DNA from: Tretioscincus oriximinensis
Lineage: Eukaryota > Chordata > Lepidosauria > Squamata > Gymnophthalmidae
Length of the DNA: 64,000 nucleotides
Assembly: GCA_022410635.1 (NCBI GenBank)
Contig: JAJVDF010000461.1
Span: forward strand, 941,503-1,005,502
Reading direction: 5' to 3'
Numbering within the stretch: position 1 is the stretch's first letter; each line of letters opens with the position of its first letter. Both the position numbers and the translations under genes were made by a program. A model generated the notes under the pieces. It ran no database searches. It was not told the DNA's origin and saw nothing but the letters and a program-made list of their open reading frames with translations. This document shows positions 11,560 to 20,443 of this stretch, one piece after another.

Positions 11560-11745
11560 CAAGAAGAAGAAGAAGAACTTGGTTCTTATACCCCGCTTTT
11601 CTCACCTTTCAAAGGGACTCAAAGCGGCTTACAAGGATATATTTTGCCCGAAGGCTCACATTCTATCTTCCCCACCAGGCTCTGGTGGTTCCCATGTATC
11701 TACTTGCAGTCAGTTGCAATTTCTTGCAATTCATGCTTTCGAATA
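11560..11745 (-). mobile_element. SINE type 1, tail and body only
   Basis: Minus-strand copy from the GAAGAAGAAG tail through GGTTCTTATACCCCGC to GCTTTCGAATAGCT. The tRNA-like head is missing. Confidence 0.85.
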
Positions 11746-11819
11746 GCTCTGTATCACCACATCCCATTATCCATAATATTCATTAAAAAGGTATTGCTGA
11801 GCCCAATGTTCTGAGGGTT

Positions 11820-11994
11820 AATTTCAGAGAAATAGCCGTGTTAGTCTGTAGAAAGTCCAGCAAAGGAGCTAATAGCACTTTGAGACTAACTAGAGAAAAG
11901 TGGGTGGCATAAGCTTTCGTAGACAAGTGCATCTGAAGAAGTAGACGTGTCTACGAAAGCTTATGCCACCCACTTTTCTCTAGTTAGTCTCAAA
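11820..11994. mobile_element. hairpin element H, copy A
   Basis: Constant end AATTTCAGAGAAATAGCCGT on the left. The arm AGTCTCAAAG...TCTACG pairs with CTACGAAAGCTTATGCCACC on the right. The right end stops at AGTCTCAAAG, so the outer ~55 bp of the second arm are missing. Flanked by GTTCTGAGGGTT (11808-11819) and GTTCTGATGGTT (11995-12006), 11 of 12 identical. Non-coding. Related words (CGTGTTAGTCTG, AAGCTTTCGT) occur in a repeat I recall from turtles and crocodilians. Confidence 0.85.
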
Positions 11995-12006
11995 GTTCTG
12001 ATGGTT

Positions 12007-12419
12007 GTCATTGGTACTGGGGTGCCAATGCCAGCACTGTGGCTTCCAGCTCCCCCAGGCAGACAGGCAGCAGCAGAAGCCTCAGCATGATAGAAAGATG
12101 GAGACAGGCAGTTCCACAATTGTGAGGGCTCCTATCACCTGCTGGGAGGCCTGAGCCTCATGCCAGATCCACCATGGTAGCTGGTGGGCTGCTGCCTTCA
12201 TTCATGACATCCAGCTCCATGTTGCCTTCAACCACTGGAGCAGCTACCTGACATCTCACTGGTGCCAGGTTTGGAGCAACTCAGCAGGAAGAGCGTATTA
12301 GCCACCAGTGAGCCTATGACAGGCATGGACGACGAGTTCTCCCTTTGTTCATGACGCTCCACCAAGATCTTCTGGAAAGGAGATCTGCAATCCACATATT
12401 GGTCTCGACGAAGGGAACA
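12007..12419. other. unassigned
   Basis: GC-richer than its surroundings, with CAG-rich words. No recognised repeat or frame. Confidence 0.3.
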
Positions 12420-12760
12420 TCCACACGGCAGGGTTTGCCTCACTTTAAAAAAAGAAAACTCGCCCCATTTTACCTTGTGTTTCCAAACTGTTACAAGTCT
12501 TTGCATAGCAATCGTGTCACGTGACNAGCCCCAGAAGGCATTGCTGCTCTTGCCTGACCACAATCCCCAGCATTCTCTGCGAGCCTCACACAATTCCCAA
12601 GCATTCTCTGTGAGCTAAGAGAGCCAATGAGCCTTTACAGTTTGCATTCCTGAAGGTCCTCAAGGAGCTTTCTTTTGGATATTACAAAATGCTGGCTGCT
12701 GAATCAGAAAATATGCGGTGGCGCAGCAAAGGACCTTTTCAGCAAATGGAATGCTGGACG
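12420..12760 (-). repeat. diverged interspersed repeat, copy B
   Basis: Partner of 4330-4665 in opposite orientation. It contains two adjacent CACAATCCCCAGCATTCTCT / CACAATTCCCAAGCATTCTC units about 33 bp apart (12543-12610), similar to the ACTACAAnTCCCAGCATGC word known as a ZNF143-type site. Function not implied. Confidence 0.45.
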
Positions 12761-13504
12761 GGTGAGTTCCTATTCATACAATCCAGAATAAGGCCCAGTG
12801 CAGAAAGAGCCTAAGATTTCCTTCTTTAATTCTTTTCTTCCAAACACTTACATTATAAAGCTCCTAATAATCTTTAAAACTCAACGTGGACTTTCATAAC
12901 TTCATAGCAAGAGAACAATGGTTCTAATAACACGACAACCAGTGTTTTCTTCCATGCAATAATGTGTTTGTCTTGGCGCCTCCCTGCCNTTGCTATTAGC
13001 ATTGCCTGTTCCATGCACAACATTTAAAAATATGGCCGAGCAATTTTGATGGCGCATTATGCAACCCTTTGGCTCTTTCCATGGCAGGGGAGAGACTGAA
13101 AGGCTTTCAGCATGATGTGTGAGCTGAAGTTTTGTTTCCTTAAGCGTTTGTTATTCCAAATTTCAGCAACAAAACAACGACCTCAGGAAGTGATTTGAAA
13201 CAATTCTGTGAGTGCGTAACTGCAATCCGGTTTGAAGAATTGTTGCACCATTTTTAAAATAAACAAAAACAGTTGTACAAAAGGAAAGTAAGTAAGTGAT
13301 TTTCACATTTCCCCCTGCTGTTGTTCTGGCAGAAGGAGACCGTTTGAAACCTGCAATAGTTATGTAGAAACAGGCACAGTTGAATCATGCTGAGAATGGG
13401 ACTGAGGCAAAAGACAATATAAAGCAATATAAAGTTATCAAATGGAAAGGATTCCCTTGTAATGATCCCTGGGGTACAAGGGCTGAATGTCACCCAACAA
13501 TATT
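12761..13504. other. unassigned
   Basis: No repeat family or convincing frame recognised. Confidence 0.3.
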
Positions 13505-14225
13505 CTCACTTGGTGGAAGCAGCAGTAAAAAGAAAAAAGTGAATTCAATATTAGGGTAATTAAGAAGGGAATAGAAAACAAGTTTGCAAGTGTCACTTTG
13601 CCTTTTTAGAAATCTGTGGTGAGGCCACATTTAGTACACCGTACAATTCTGGCCACCTACATCTTAGAAAAAAATACTGGAGAACTGGAGAAGATAAAAA
13701 CAAGAATGATCAAGGGATTGGAACTAGATCCTTATGAAATCAGGCTCCAGTCTCTAGGTCTCTTCAACCACAAAAGAGNTAACCTTACCATTAAGAGCTA
13801 ACCTAATTGAAGTGTATAAAGTCATGCATGGGGTGGAAGAGGCGAATAAAGAAAAATATTTTATCTATCACGCAACACAAGGACCAGGGGACATTCCCTG
13901 AAACTGATGGCAGAACAGTGAGGACAGACAAGTGAAAGTAGTTTTTTTCACCCAAAGGGCCATTGTGGAATTTACTTCCAAAAGAGGCGATGGTGCCTAG
14001 CAGCCTGGATAGCTTTAAGGCAGGTTTAGAAATGTTCATGGAAGCCAAGGGTATAAATAGCTACCAGGATGGACTACTTGGGCAGCAGGCATGATTCCTG
14101 AAACACCATTTGCAGGAAGTCAAGAATAGGTGAGAGGTTTGCCTTCTTCTGGTTGAGACTGCCCAGGTGCAAGTGATGGTCTCCACTTTGTGAGAAAGAA
14201 CGATGGATTAGATAGGCTTTGAGAT
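13505..14225 (+). pseudogene. CR1 LINE 3' portion, decayed
   Basis: Decayed reading IKKGIENKFASVTLPF, KSVVRPHL, MIKGLELDPYEIRLQSLGLF, then the VNREKMFSLSH-like and FMEAKGINSY-like parts. The 3' UTR words GGACTACTTGGGCAGCAGGC and ACACCATTTGCAGGAAGTCA follow. Multiple frame changes. The terminal ATGTTCTT repeats are lost. Confidence 0.85.
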
Positions 14226-14552
14226 GTACACACTGGTTCTTTTTCTCCTTTGTGGTAAAAAAATATGTAAAATTGAAAAAAGATTTGAATAAATAAATAA
14301 ATCACTACTATTAAGATGTCCAAGGTTCCAAGGTCTGTCATTGGTCTTTATGGACGTGTGGCACAAGGCTATGGCCAATGTGAGAGACCACTGCCACTCT
14401 GCCAAAACAGAAGAGGGGGGCAGAGCCACAGAGGAGAAAAAGGGAGGCTGCAGCTGTGACAGGAGGAGCCAAGGTAATTTAGCCTGATTTTGCAAGCCTA
14501 CCCACTAGTAAATAAATTAACTTAAATTCTTACAGATGGGTGATAGGTGGTT
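14226..14552. other. unassigned
   Basis: Short AATAAATAAATAAATC at 14288-14302. Nothing else recognised. Confidence 0.3.
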
Positions 14553-14925
14553 ATCATAGAATCATAGAGTTTGAAGGGACCTCCAGGGTCAAGGGGTCCA
14601 ACTCCCTACTCAATGCAGGATTCACTAAACCATCCCACACAGTGGAGTGTCCAGCCTCTGAAGGTTTCCAGCAAAAGAGACTTCTCACCATCTTCTGTGA
14701 CAAACTACTGTATTTTCTGATATTTAATCTAAATCTCCTTCATTGCAGTTTCATCCCATTGTTTCTAGTCCTTCAATGTGCCCATGAGAATAATGCTGAT
14801 CCCTCTGCTCTGTGACAGTCCTTCAGATATTTGTAGGAAGCCATCAGGTCTCCTCTCAGTCTTCTCTCCTGCAGACTAAACATCCCTCGTTCCTTTAACT
14901 CTTCCTCATAGGACATGGTTATTCT
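14553..14925 (-). mobile_element. CR1 LINE (TCTATGATT-tail lineage), truncated
   Basis: The minus-strand copy starts at ATAGAATCATAGAGTTTG, the reverse complement of the octamer tail. It runs through the RLDSHL / NQWNSLP region and ends near TTCCTCATAGGACATGG. No intact frame. Confidence 0.85.
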
Positions 14926-15334
14926 GAGACACATCCAAGAAAAGAGCCCTGGACAGAAAGGGCCATAGGCAGAAACTTAGTTATGGCCATTCCCTAATAA
15001 ATAAAGGACACACTTCTAATAGCCAGGTATATTCTGTCACAGATAAAACATCAGCATTTTTATATGAACTGACATCATGAACAGAGCACTGTAGGTTCAA
15101 TAAAAGAGCCATCTTCTTCATATTAAAAACCCAGAAGCCTACAGAAGTTCATAAACAGAGCATATGTTCTCCTCTTCATGCGCAGCAGATGCTAACACAA
15201 ACAATGCAATCTATATATTGGCTAAGAATCAACAACAGTTTCAGAATGGAAACAGCTGTTAATCAGGCAGATGTACANGTGGCACTGCCAGGGCATAATT
15301 GCCTGTTGACCATGCAAAACTTTTCATACAGCTC
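14926..15334. other. unassigned
   Basis: No recognised feature. Confidence 0.3.
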
Positions 15335-15712
15335 TGTACAACTTAAAAAACAGTACAATGCTATAATCTGGAATATAGCAACTGCGTGTCCGTGCACACC
15401 AAACGTGTATATTCCATGACCAAGGCCCCAGTTCCATAGCATCGCTCATTGATCTTGTCACAGTGCAGTCTGAGAATATTTTTTTTACTCACAACAGACA
15501 ATGGAAACAACGGCTACATTCTGTCTTGTGTCTAATACAGTCAGGAGAGTACGAGGGTTCTCCGAAACGATGCCTGTACACCTGAGCAATAGTTTTTTCC
15601 AGGAAAAGGGCCATTTATTGTGGGTTGACTACTGAAAAATGCTTAGCATATGTGCCCAAGACTTCCTGAGTGAGATACGAACGAGGTAGAAAAATGTGTA
15701 GCACGCAACCCA
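15335..15712 (-). mobile_element. PIF/Harbinger-like MITE, copy M1
   Basis: Shares in order with M3 (reverse strand): AATGCTATAATCTGGAATAT, GTGCACACCAAACGTGTATA, GAGCAATAG, CCATTTATTGTGGG, AAAATGCTTAGCAT. Ends are decayed. Non-coding. M2 follows directly in the same orientation. Confidence 0.65.
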
Positions 15713-15714
15713 AT

Positions 15715-15780
15715 TCACCATGCACACCACAGCATAAAAGTTACTATAATGCTCTAATTCGAACTATACCAATCACGTGT
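15715..15780 (-). mobile_element. PIF/Harbinger-like MITE, copy M2, first part
   Basis: CATGCACACCACAGCATAAA through CCAATCACGTGT. Interrupted by CR1 at 15781-16127; the sequence ...CACGTG | TCCTTGCGCACC resumes after it. Confidence 0.6.
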
Positions 15781-16127
15781 ATTTTTTCACCCAGAGGGTC
15801 ATCGGCCTGTGGAATTTACTTCCTGAAGAGGTGGTGGTAGCTAACAGCTTGGATAGTTTCAAGACAGGACTAGACAGGTTTATGGACACTAAGGGTATAA
15901 ATGGATACTAAGATAGTTGTCTGGATGTNGCCTCCGGGATGGAGCAACAGGCAGGACTCTTGAAATACCATTTGCAGGGAGTCACGAACAGGAGCAGCAT
16001 ATTTTGCTTTCCTCTGTTCGGACTGCCCAGGTGCATCTGGTGGGCCTCTGTGTGACACAGAATGCTGGACTCGATGGGCTGTGGCCTGATCCACTATGGC
16101 TCTTCTTATGTTCTTATGTTCTTATGT
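15781..16127 (+). mobile_element. CR1 3' end nested in MITE M2
   Basis: Begins TTTTTTCACCCAGAGGGTCA, encodes GLWNLLPEEVVVANSLDSFK...FMDTKGINGY, and ends TTCTTATGTTCTTATG. Nearly identical to 49566-49906, including an N at the equivalent base (15930 and 49713). Confidence 0.9.
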
Positions 16128-16501
16128 GTCCTTGCGCACCAAACATGCATATTCCGTGTCCAATGCCCCACTTCCGCCGCGAACACTGAGGTCCCATAAC
16201 ATTGCTCGGGGATCTCGTTGCAACGATTCCTGATTGGATCACACAACAGCCAGCAGAAAGAGACATTTTGACTGCTGTCTTCTCGATCGTTAAAAATCAT
16301 CTTGCATTTCATATGTGCACATGGACACTGCTGCAAGAAAAAGGGGGGGCTCCATGGAAAGATGTCTGAATAACGGAGCCATAGCTTTTTCTGGGAAAAC
16401 GGTGCTTGTTCCAGTTGACTGATAAACTATAGTTAGCACGTGTGCCCGATACATTGTTATTGCGCTACGAGCGAGATAGAAAAACATTGTGTGCACATGG
16501 C
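16128..16501 (-). mobile_element. PIF/Harbinger-like MITE, copy M2, second part
   Basis: Continues M2 and ends at GTGTGCACATGGC followed by TTA at 16502-16504. The inverted end reads GCCATGTGCACACAATG, matching the M5 start GGCTGTGTGCACACGATG. Confidence 0.65.
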
Positions 16502-16514
16502 TTATGTGCAGAGA

Positions 16515-17055
16515 GATTATTTTTTGTTTGTTTACATTTATATCCCACCTTATACCTGAAGGTCTCTGGGTGGCCAATAATAAAAAGAACAATACAAAAT
16601 TTACATAATAAAACAGTATCAATACAGTATCTAAAGGTGGGAAGAAAATGGCATTTCTTCAACCAAGGGCCAGATAAAACCGGTACATCTTCAAAGGTCT
16701 TCTGAAAGAATATAATGATGGTGACTGACAAAGGGGGGGACTGACCTTGAGGGGGACATTATTTCATAGACTGGGGCAACAACCGAGAAGGCATGGGGAG
16801 AATGCAATCCTTTAGATATTTGGGGGCTGAGTTATTTGGGTCTTATAGGTTAAAATTACCACCTAGAAGTGGGCTCAGAAGTAGACTGTCATCCAGTGCA
16901 GCTCTTTCAAAACGGGCGTGATGTGTGTCCGGCCAGTTGTTCTGGTCAACAGTCTAGTGGCTATGGTCTGCACCAACTGTAGCTTCTGCACAGTTTTCAA
17001 GGGCAGCCCCATAGAGGGTGCATTACAGCAGTCCAATCTGAGAAGTTACCAGTAA
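16515..17055 (-). pseudogene. L2-type LINE 3' part
   Basis: On the minus strand the upstream end reads VTSRLDYCNAPSMGLPLKTV, KLQLVQTIATRLL, and THITPVLKELHW, the L2 thumb-region signature. The 3' end at low coordinates is ACATTTATATCCCACC...ATACCTGAAGGTCTC. Stops are present; the catalytic domain is absent. Confidence 0.75.
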
Positions 17056-17243
17056 GCCTTCTACAGGCCTTCGCTTCAGCCAATCTTTGAAAGTGAGCAA
17101 TTGCAAGTCGGTGAATAGGTAACACTGCAATGAGATGGGAGATATAGAATGTAAACCTTCGGGTGAAAAATAACTTGTAAGCTACTTTGAGTTTCTTCGG
17201 TTGAGAAAAGTGGAGGATAAAAACCCAGTCTTCTTCTTCATTG
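17056..17243 (+). mobile_element. SINE type 1, headless
   Basis: CTTCGCTTCAGCCAATCTTT, TAAACCTTCGGGTGAAAAAT, TTGTAAGCTACTTTGAGTTT, and TAAAAACCCAGTCTTCTTC in order. Diverged from the 20150 copy. Confidence 0.75.
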
Positions 17244-17989
17244 GCAAAGAAATCACTTTTATGAAGTGCTGCAAACACTAGTACTAAATCTGACGGATCT
17301 AGCTCTCACCAAGGAATTCCAAAATTGGAAAAAGGGGGAAGCAAACGAAATACATTCATTTCCTGGATTCATTCTAATAAATTTCTGCTCACATCTGATT
17401 ACTGAGATATTTGGAAAGAAATCTGTGTTCTCAACTTTGATGTGGTAGCAGGGTCCACAGTTGTAATCAAAACCCAAGGAAATGACAGCCATGTCTTCAG
17501 CTAGATGACTCACTGACATGCCTTCCCTATTTACGTTTCTGCATTGCAAGGGTTTAAAATAACACACGCTAAAGTTATCGGCCTCGGGTCATTTGACACA
17601 GATCCTGAAAAAAAAGATTCCAATCCTGAGGCCATAATCGCTTTTCGCCAAGGTCACGACAGCTCATATCTCGGAATTGCATCTACAACCAAATGATGTC
17701 GAATTTCTCCTTTTTGGAAAATAAATATTTCCACCACGTTCCATGTTCTCATTTATAATACCAACCCTTGTTTTGCAACTTCAGACTTTGTTAGGCTTGA
17801 AGAAATGATCTCCATGTGAAAATCCTTTGACTTGGGATCTCGTTTCTATATCAAAGTCCCACAAGAATCAACAGCCATTTTGGACTGAGACCAAGATCCT
17901 CATTATTTTTTACCGGTTCAAAGCTGCTCTAGTTTTGCTATTGGGGAATTGAGAATTGTTACTAATTCACTATTGCCTGGGTGATATTG
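17244..17989. other. unassigned
   Basis: About 750 bp with no repeat recognised. Frames on both strands around 17260-17570 have no recognisable domain. Confidence 0.3.
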
Positions 17990-18057
17990 GGAATCAGTCT
18001 GGTCTAGTGGTTAAACATTTTGGGTTGCACTTGTAGGTACTTGTAGTGGTTGAACAT
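17990..18057 (+). mobile_element. SINE type 2 head fragment
   Basis: CAGTCTGGTCTAGTGGTTAA is the A-box region; the rest is lost at the junction with the next SINE. Confidence 0.55.
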
Positions 18058-18270
18058 TTATTTTGAAGAAGGAGGAAGAGGAGAATCTGGCATTTATACC
18101 CCAGTCTCAGAGTACAGAACAGCTTACAGGGTGAGTTTTCACCCAAAGGCTTGCATCAGTTCTGTCTTCCCCACCAGGTTAACAATGGTAGTCGTTAATT
18201 TAATTGAAATGCAGATTACAAATCTGCATTTCTTCCAAGTAGCTGAGTCAGCTAGAGCTGCAGGTTGGTA
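18058..18270 (-). mobile_element. SINE type 1, minus strand
   Basis: GAAGAAGGAGGAAGAGG tail, TTTATACCCCAGTCTCAGAG, CACCCAAAGGCTTGCATC, TCTTCCCCACCAGG, GCTAGAGCTGCAGG. Head absent. Confidence 0.75.
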
Positions 18271-18289
18271 ACTACTTCCTTAGAATATT

Positions 18290-18570
18290 CCTCTACTGCG
18301 GTCCAAATTAAAAAATTGGTTGGAAAACATTGGGATATTGTCAATCACCTCCACATATAGCATTTGGAGGGTCTGCAATTTAAGGAAATTATTAGTTGAA
18401 TTCAAACATTTAAGACAGGATAGAAGGTCCCTCCCCAGCAATGTTGGAAATGTGGTAATTGTTCTAATTGTAAATATATCACTCAGATAAATGAAATATA
18501 CTTTCCGATACCAGATTTGGTGCACAGAATTTCAAATTTTATTAACAAACTTTACCCATCTTGGATATAT
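18290..18570 (+). pseudogene. Penelope-like element fragment (tentative)
   Basis: One frame with three stops reads KHWDIVNHLHI...FKEIIS, then CWKCGNCSNCKYITQ, then FPIPDLVHRISNFINKLYPS. The HWxIL...CGxCxxCKYI...YxIxxFINCxT order is what I expect just upstream of, and entering, the GIY-YIG region of Penelope-like retroelements. No GIY-YIG core is visible before CR1 sequence begins at 18581. An unrelated zinc-knuckle-like coincidence is the alternative. Confidence 0.45.
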
Positions 18571-18580
18571 CATCTGGTTT

Positions 18581-18790
18581 CATCTGGTTGACCTCTGTGT
18601 GACACATAATGCTGGACTAGATGGGCTCTGGCCCGATCCAGTATAGCTCTTCTTATGTTCTTATACACTTGGCTTCTATGAACATGTCTAATCCTGTCTT
18701 AAAGCTATCCAGGCTGATAGCTACTACCAGCCTCGAAGTAAATGTTCATTTGGGTACAGGTTCCTTGGTTAAAAAGGCACATCCCGCAAA
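18581..18790. mobile_element. two CR1 pieces, head to head
   Basis: 18581-18664 is a plus-strand 3' tail ending CTTCTTATGTTCTTAT. 18665-18790 is a minus-strand piece (TTCTATGAACATGTCTAATC, AAGCTATCCAGGCTGATAGC) from just before the 3' UTR of a second copy. They abut with no spacer. Confidence 0.8.
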
Positions 18791-19552
18791 TGGGATAATT
18801 CCATAACATTACAGTGGGCTTTGAAAAGGGACAAGACATGCACATGGTTGATCCTGCAGCTTGTTCTACCATCATTTAGAAAATGACCCTGGTGGAGTTG
18901 GCAATCAAACTAAGATTGCTAATTAAAACACCCACCCAAACTAGAGCTTTTCCCCTGATGGCTAGCATTATCAGGCTTTGAAATCTGTTATTCACAATGA
19001 CTAAGAATTTAATGAGACTTTAAGTATAAATGTTACAGCGAGAGAAGGACAGAATAAGATTTTGAAAAAGTCCTCTTCCCCCTCCCCCCCCTTGATCCTC
19101 AAGATCTTGCTCAAAAGTTGCTTTCTGTAAATATTTGGTTGACTGACCATTTGACTACTAAGTAGATATACTGTGATTCAACACAATGTGACTTACCAAG
19201 AATGCATCCGGACAGTTTCTATAACCCACCTGAAAGTCAGATTTCTCTTGCATTTGCCTCACTGGGTTGTTATATAGATTGGCAGATTGTGGATTTTAAA
19301 GCTCCCAAATCAGCTCCTACCAATGTGTAACAGAACACTGTGAGTGCGAGCCCAATTTCCCTAGGGGAGTGTGTGCTTTATCAAATGTTTGATCAAACAC
19401 TACTATTTAATACAGCTGCTCAAAATCTGAGGTGCTTCGTTTGTTTTGCATTGAGGCCCAAATGGCTCAGGTGTCAAGAGAGGTCTTTCATGGAAGAGAT
19501 CCATTCTTAAAGCCCTGTATCAGTTGTGTAGAAGGGTCTATTGACCTCAGCT
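18791..19552. other. unassigned
   Basis: No feature recognised in about 760 bp. Confidence 0.3.
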
Positions 19553-19555
19553 TTA

Positions 19556-19962
19556 GGCTGCGTGTACAGAGCATATTTGATCCTCGATTGGCGCACGGGT
19601 TAAGCATTTTTCAGCAGTTGTCCCACAATAAACACCATTTTTCCCAGAGTAAACTATTTCTAGGATATTGAGGCATTGTTCCAAAGAACCTCCGTGCTCT
19701 CGCGGCCAACCCCCATTCTCTCCCGAGTGTGTGCATATGCACAAACTAGGTGCGAGAGGTTAAAACAAGCAAGAACGTAGCAGTAGTTTCTAGTGGCTGT
19801 TGCAAAATTTCTTGGATTGCACGGCCCCGAGATCAGTGAGCGATATTACGGCACTGGGGTACTAGTCACAGAATATGCAGGTTTGGTGTGCACAGGCACG
19901 CGATTGCTATATTCCAGAATATAGCTTTATTGCGGTTTTTCGGTCGTTGTGTTCATGCAGCC
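19556..19962 (+). mobile_element. PIF/Harbinger-like MITE, copy M3 (reference copy)
   Basis: Flanked by TTA at 19553-19555 and 19963-19965. The terminal inverted repeats begin GGCTGCGTGTACAGA on the left and, read inward from the right, GGCTGCATGAACACAACGA. A 3-bp TWA duplication with GG-starting inverted ends is the hallmark of PIF/Harbinger elements. 407 bp, no transposase. Internal landmarks: TTAAGCATTTTTCAGCAG, CCAGAATATAGCTTTATTGC. Confidence 0.75.
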
Positions 19963-19967
19963 TTAGT

Positions 19968-20140
19968 CAACTCAGCTAGTCGAAAGAAAGTAGATTTGCA
20001 ATCTATATTTCAAGCAGATTCATGAGTACCACAGCTAATCTGGTGGGGCAGATAGAATCGATGTAAGCCTTCAGGCGAAAATGAAACTTGTAAGCCGCTC
20101 TGTACACCAAGACTGGGGTATAAATGACCGATTCTTCTCC
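19968..20140 (+). mobile_element. SINE type 1, headless
   Basis: CAACTCAGCTAGTCGAAAG, AATCTGGTGGGGCAGATAG, TGTAAGCCTTCAGGCG, CTTGTAAGCCGCTCTG, GGGGTATAAATGACCG. Confidence 0.8.
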
Positions 20141-20149
20141 TCCCTTACA

Positions 20150-20443
20150 GGCACGGATAGCTCAGTTGCTTAGGAATTCATCTCTCGCCTGGGAGATGGG
20201 GTTTCGAAGCCCTGTGTTGGAAGTGGGGAGGGGTGAGCACCTTCCACTCGCCTGTAGCTCTAGCCAACCTAGCTATTCGAAAGCATGAATTGCAAGAAAT
20301 TGCAAGTGACTGCAAGTAGATACATGGTGGTGGAAGATAGAATGTGAGTCTTCGGGCAAAATATATCCTTGTAAGCCGCTTTGAGTCCCTTGGAAAGGTG
20401 AGAAAAGCGGGGTATAAGAACCGAGTTCTTCTTCTTCTTTCCA
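20150..20443 (+). mobile_element. SINE type 1, full length with tRNA-like head
   Basis: The head GGCACGGATAGCTCAGTTGC and TTTCGAAGCCCTGTG supply A- and B-box-like internal promoter words. Body and tail follow as in the family, ending GGGTATAAGAACCGAGTTC and (TTC)n. The head cannot fold into a complete cloverleaf as written (no matching acceptor strand), so it is a SINE and not a tRNA gene. Confidence 0.9.

Noticed and set aside
12540..12612. ZNF143-type regulatory site
   Set aside because: The word is only approximate and lies inside a dispersed repeat; reported as part of the repeat instead.
20150..20222. Possible tRNA gene
   Set aside because: A- and B-box-like words are present but the sequence continues into a repeated SINE body and no complete cloverleaf is visible; the same head recurs at 55430 and, reversed, at 1018-1096.
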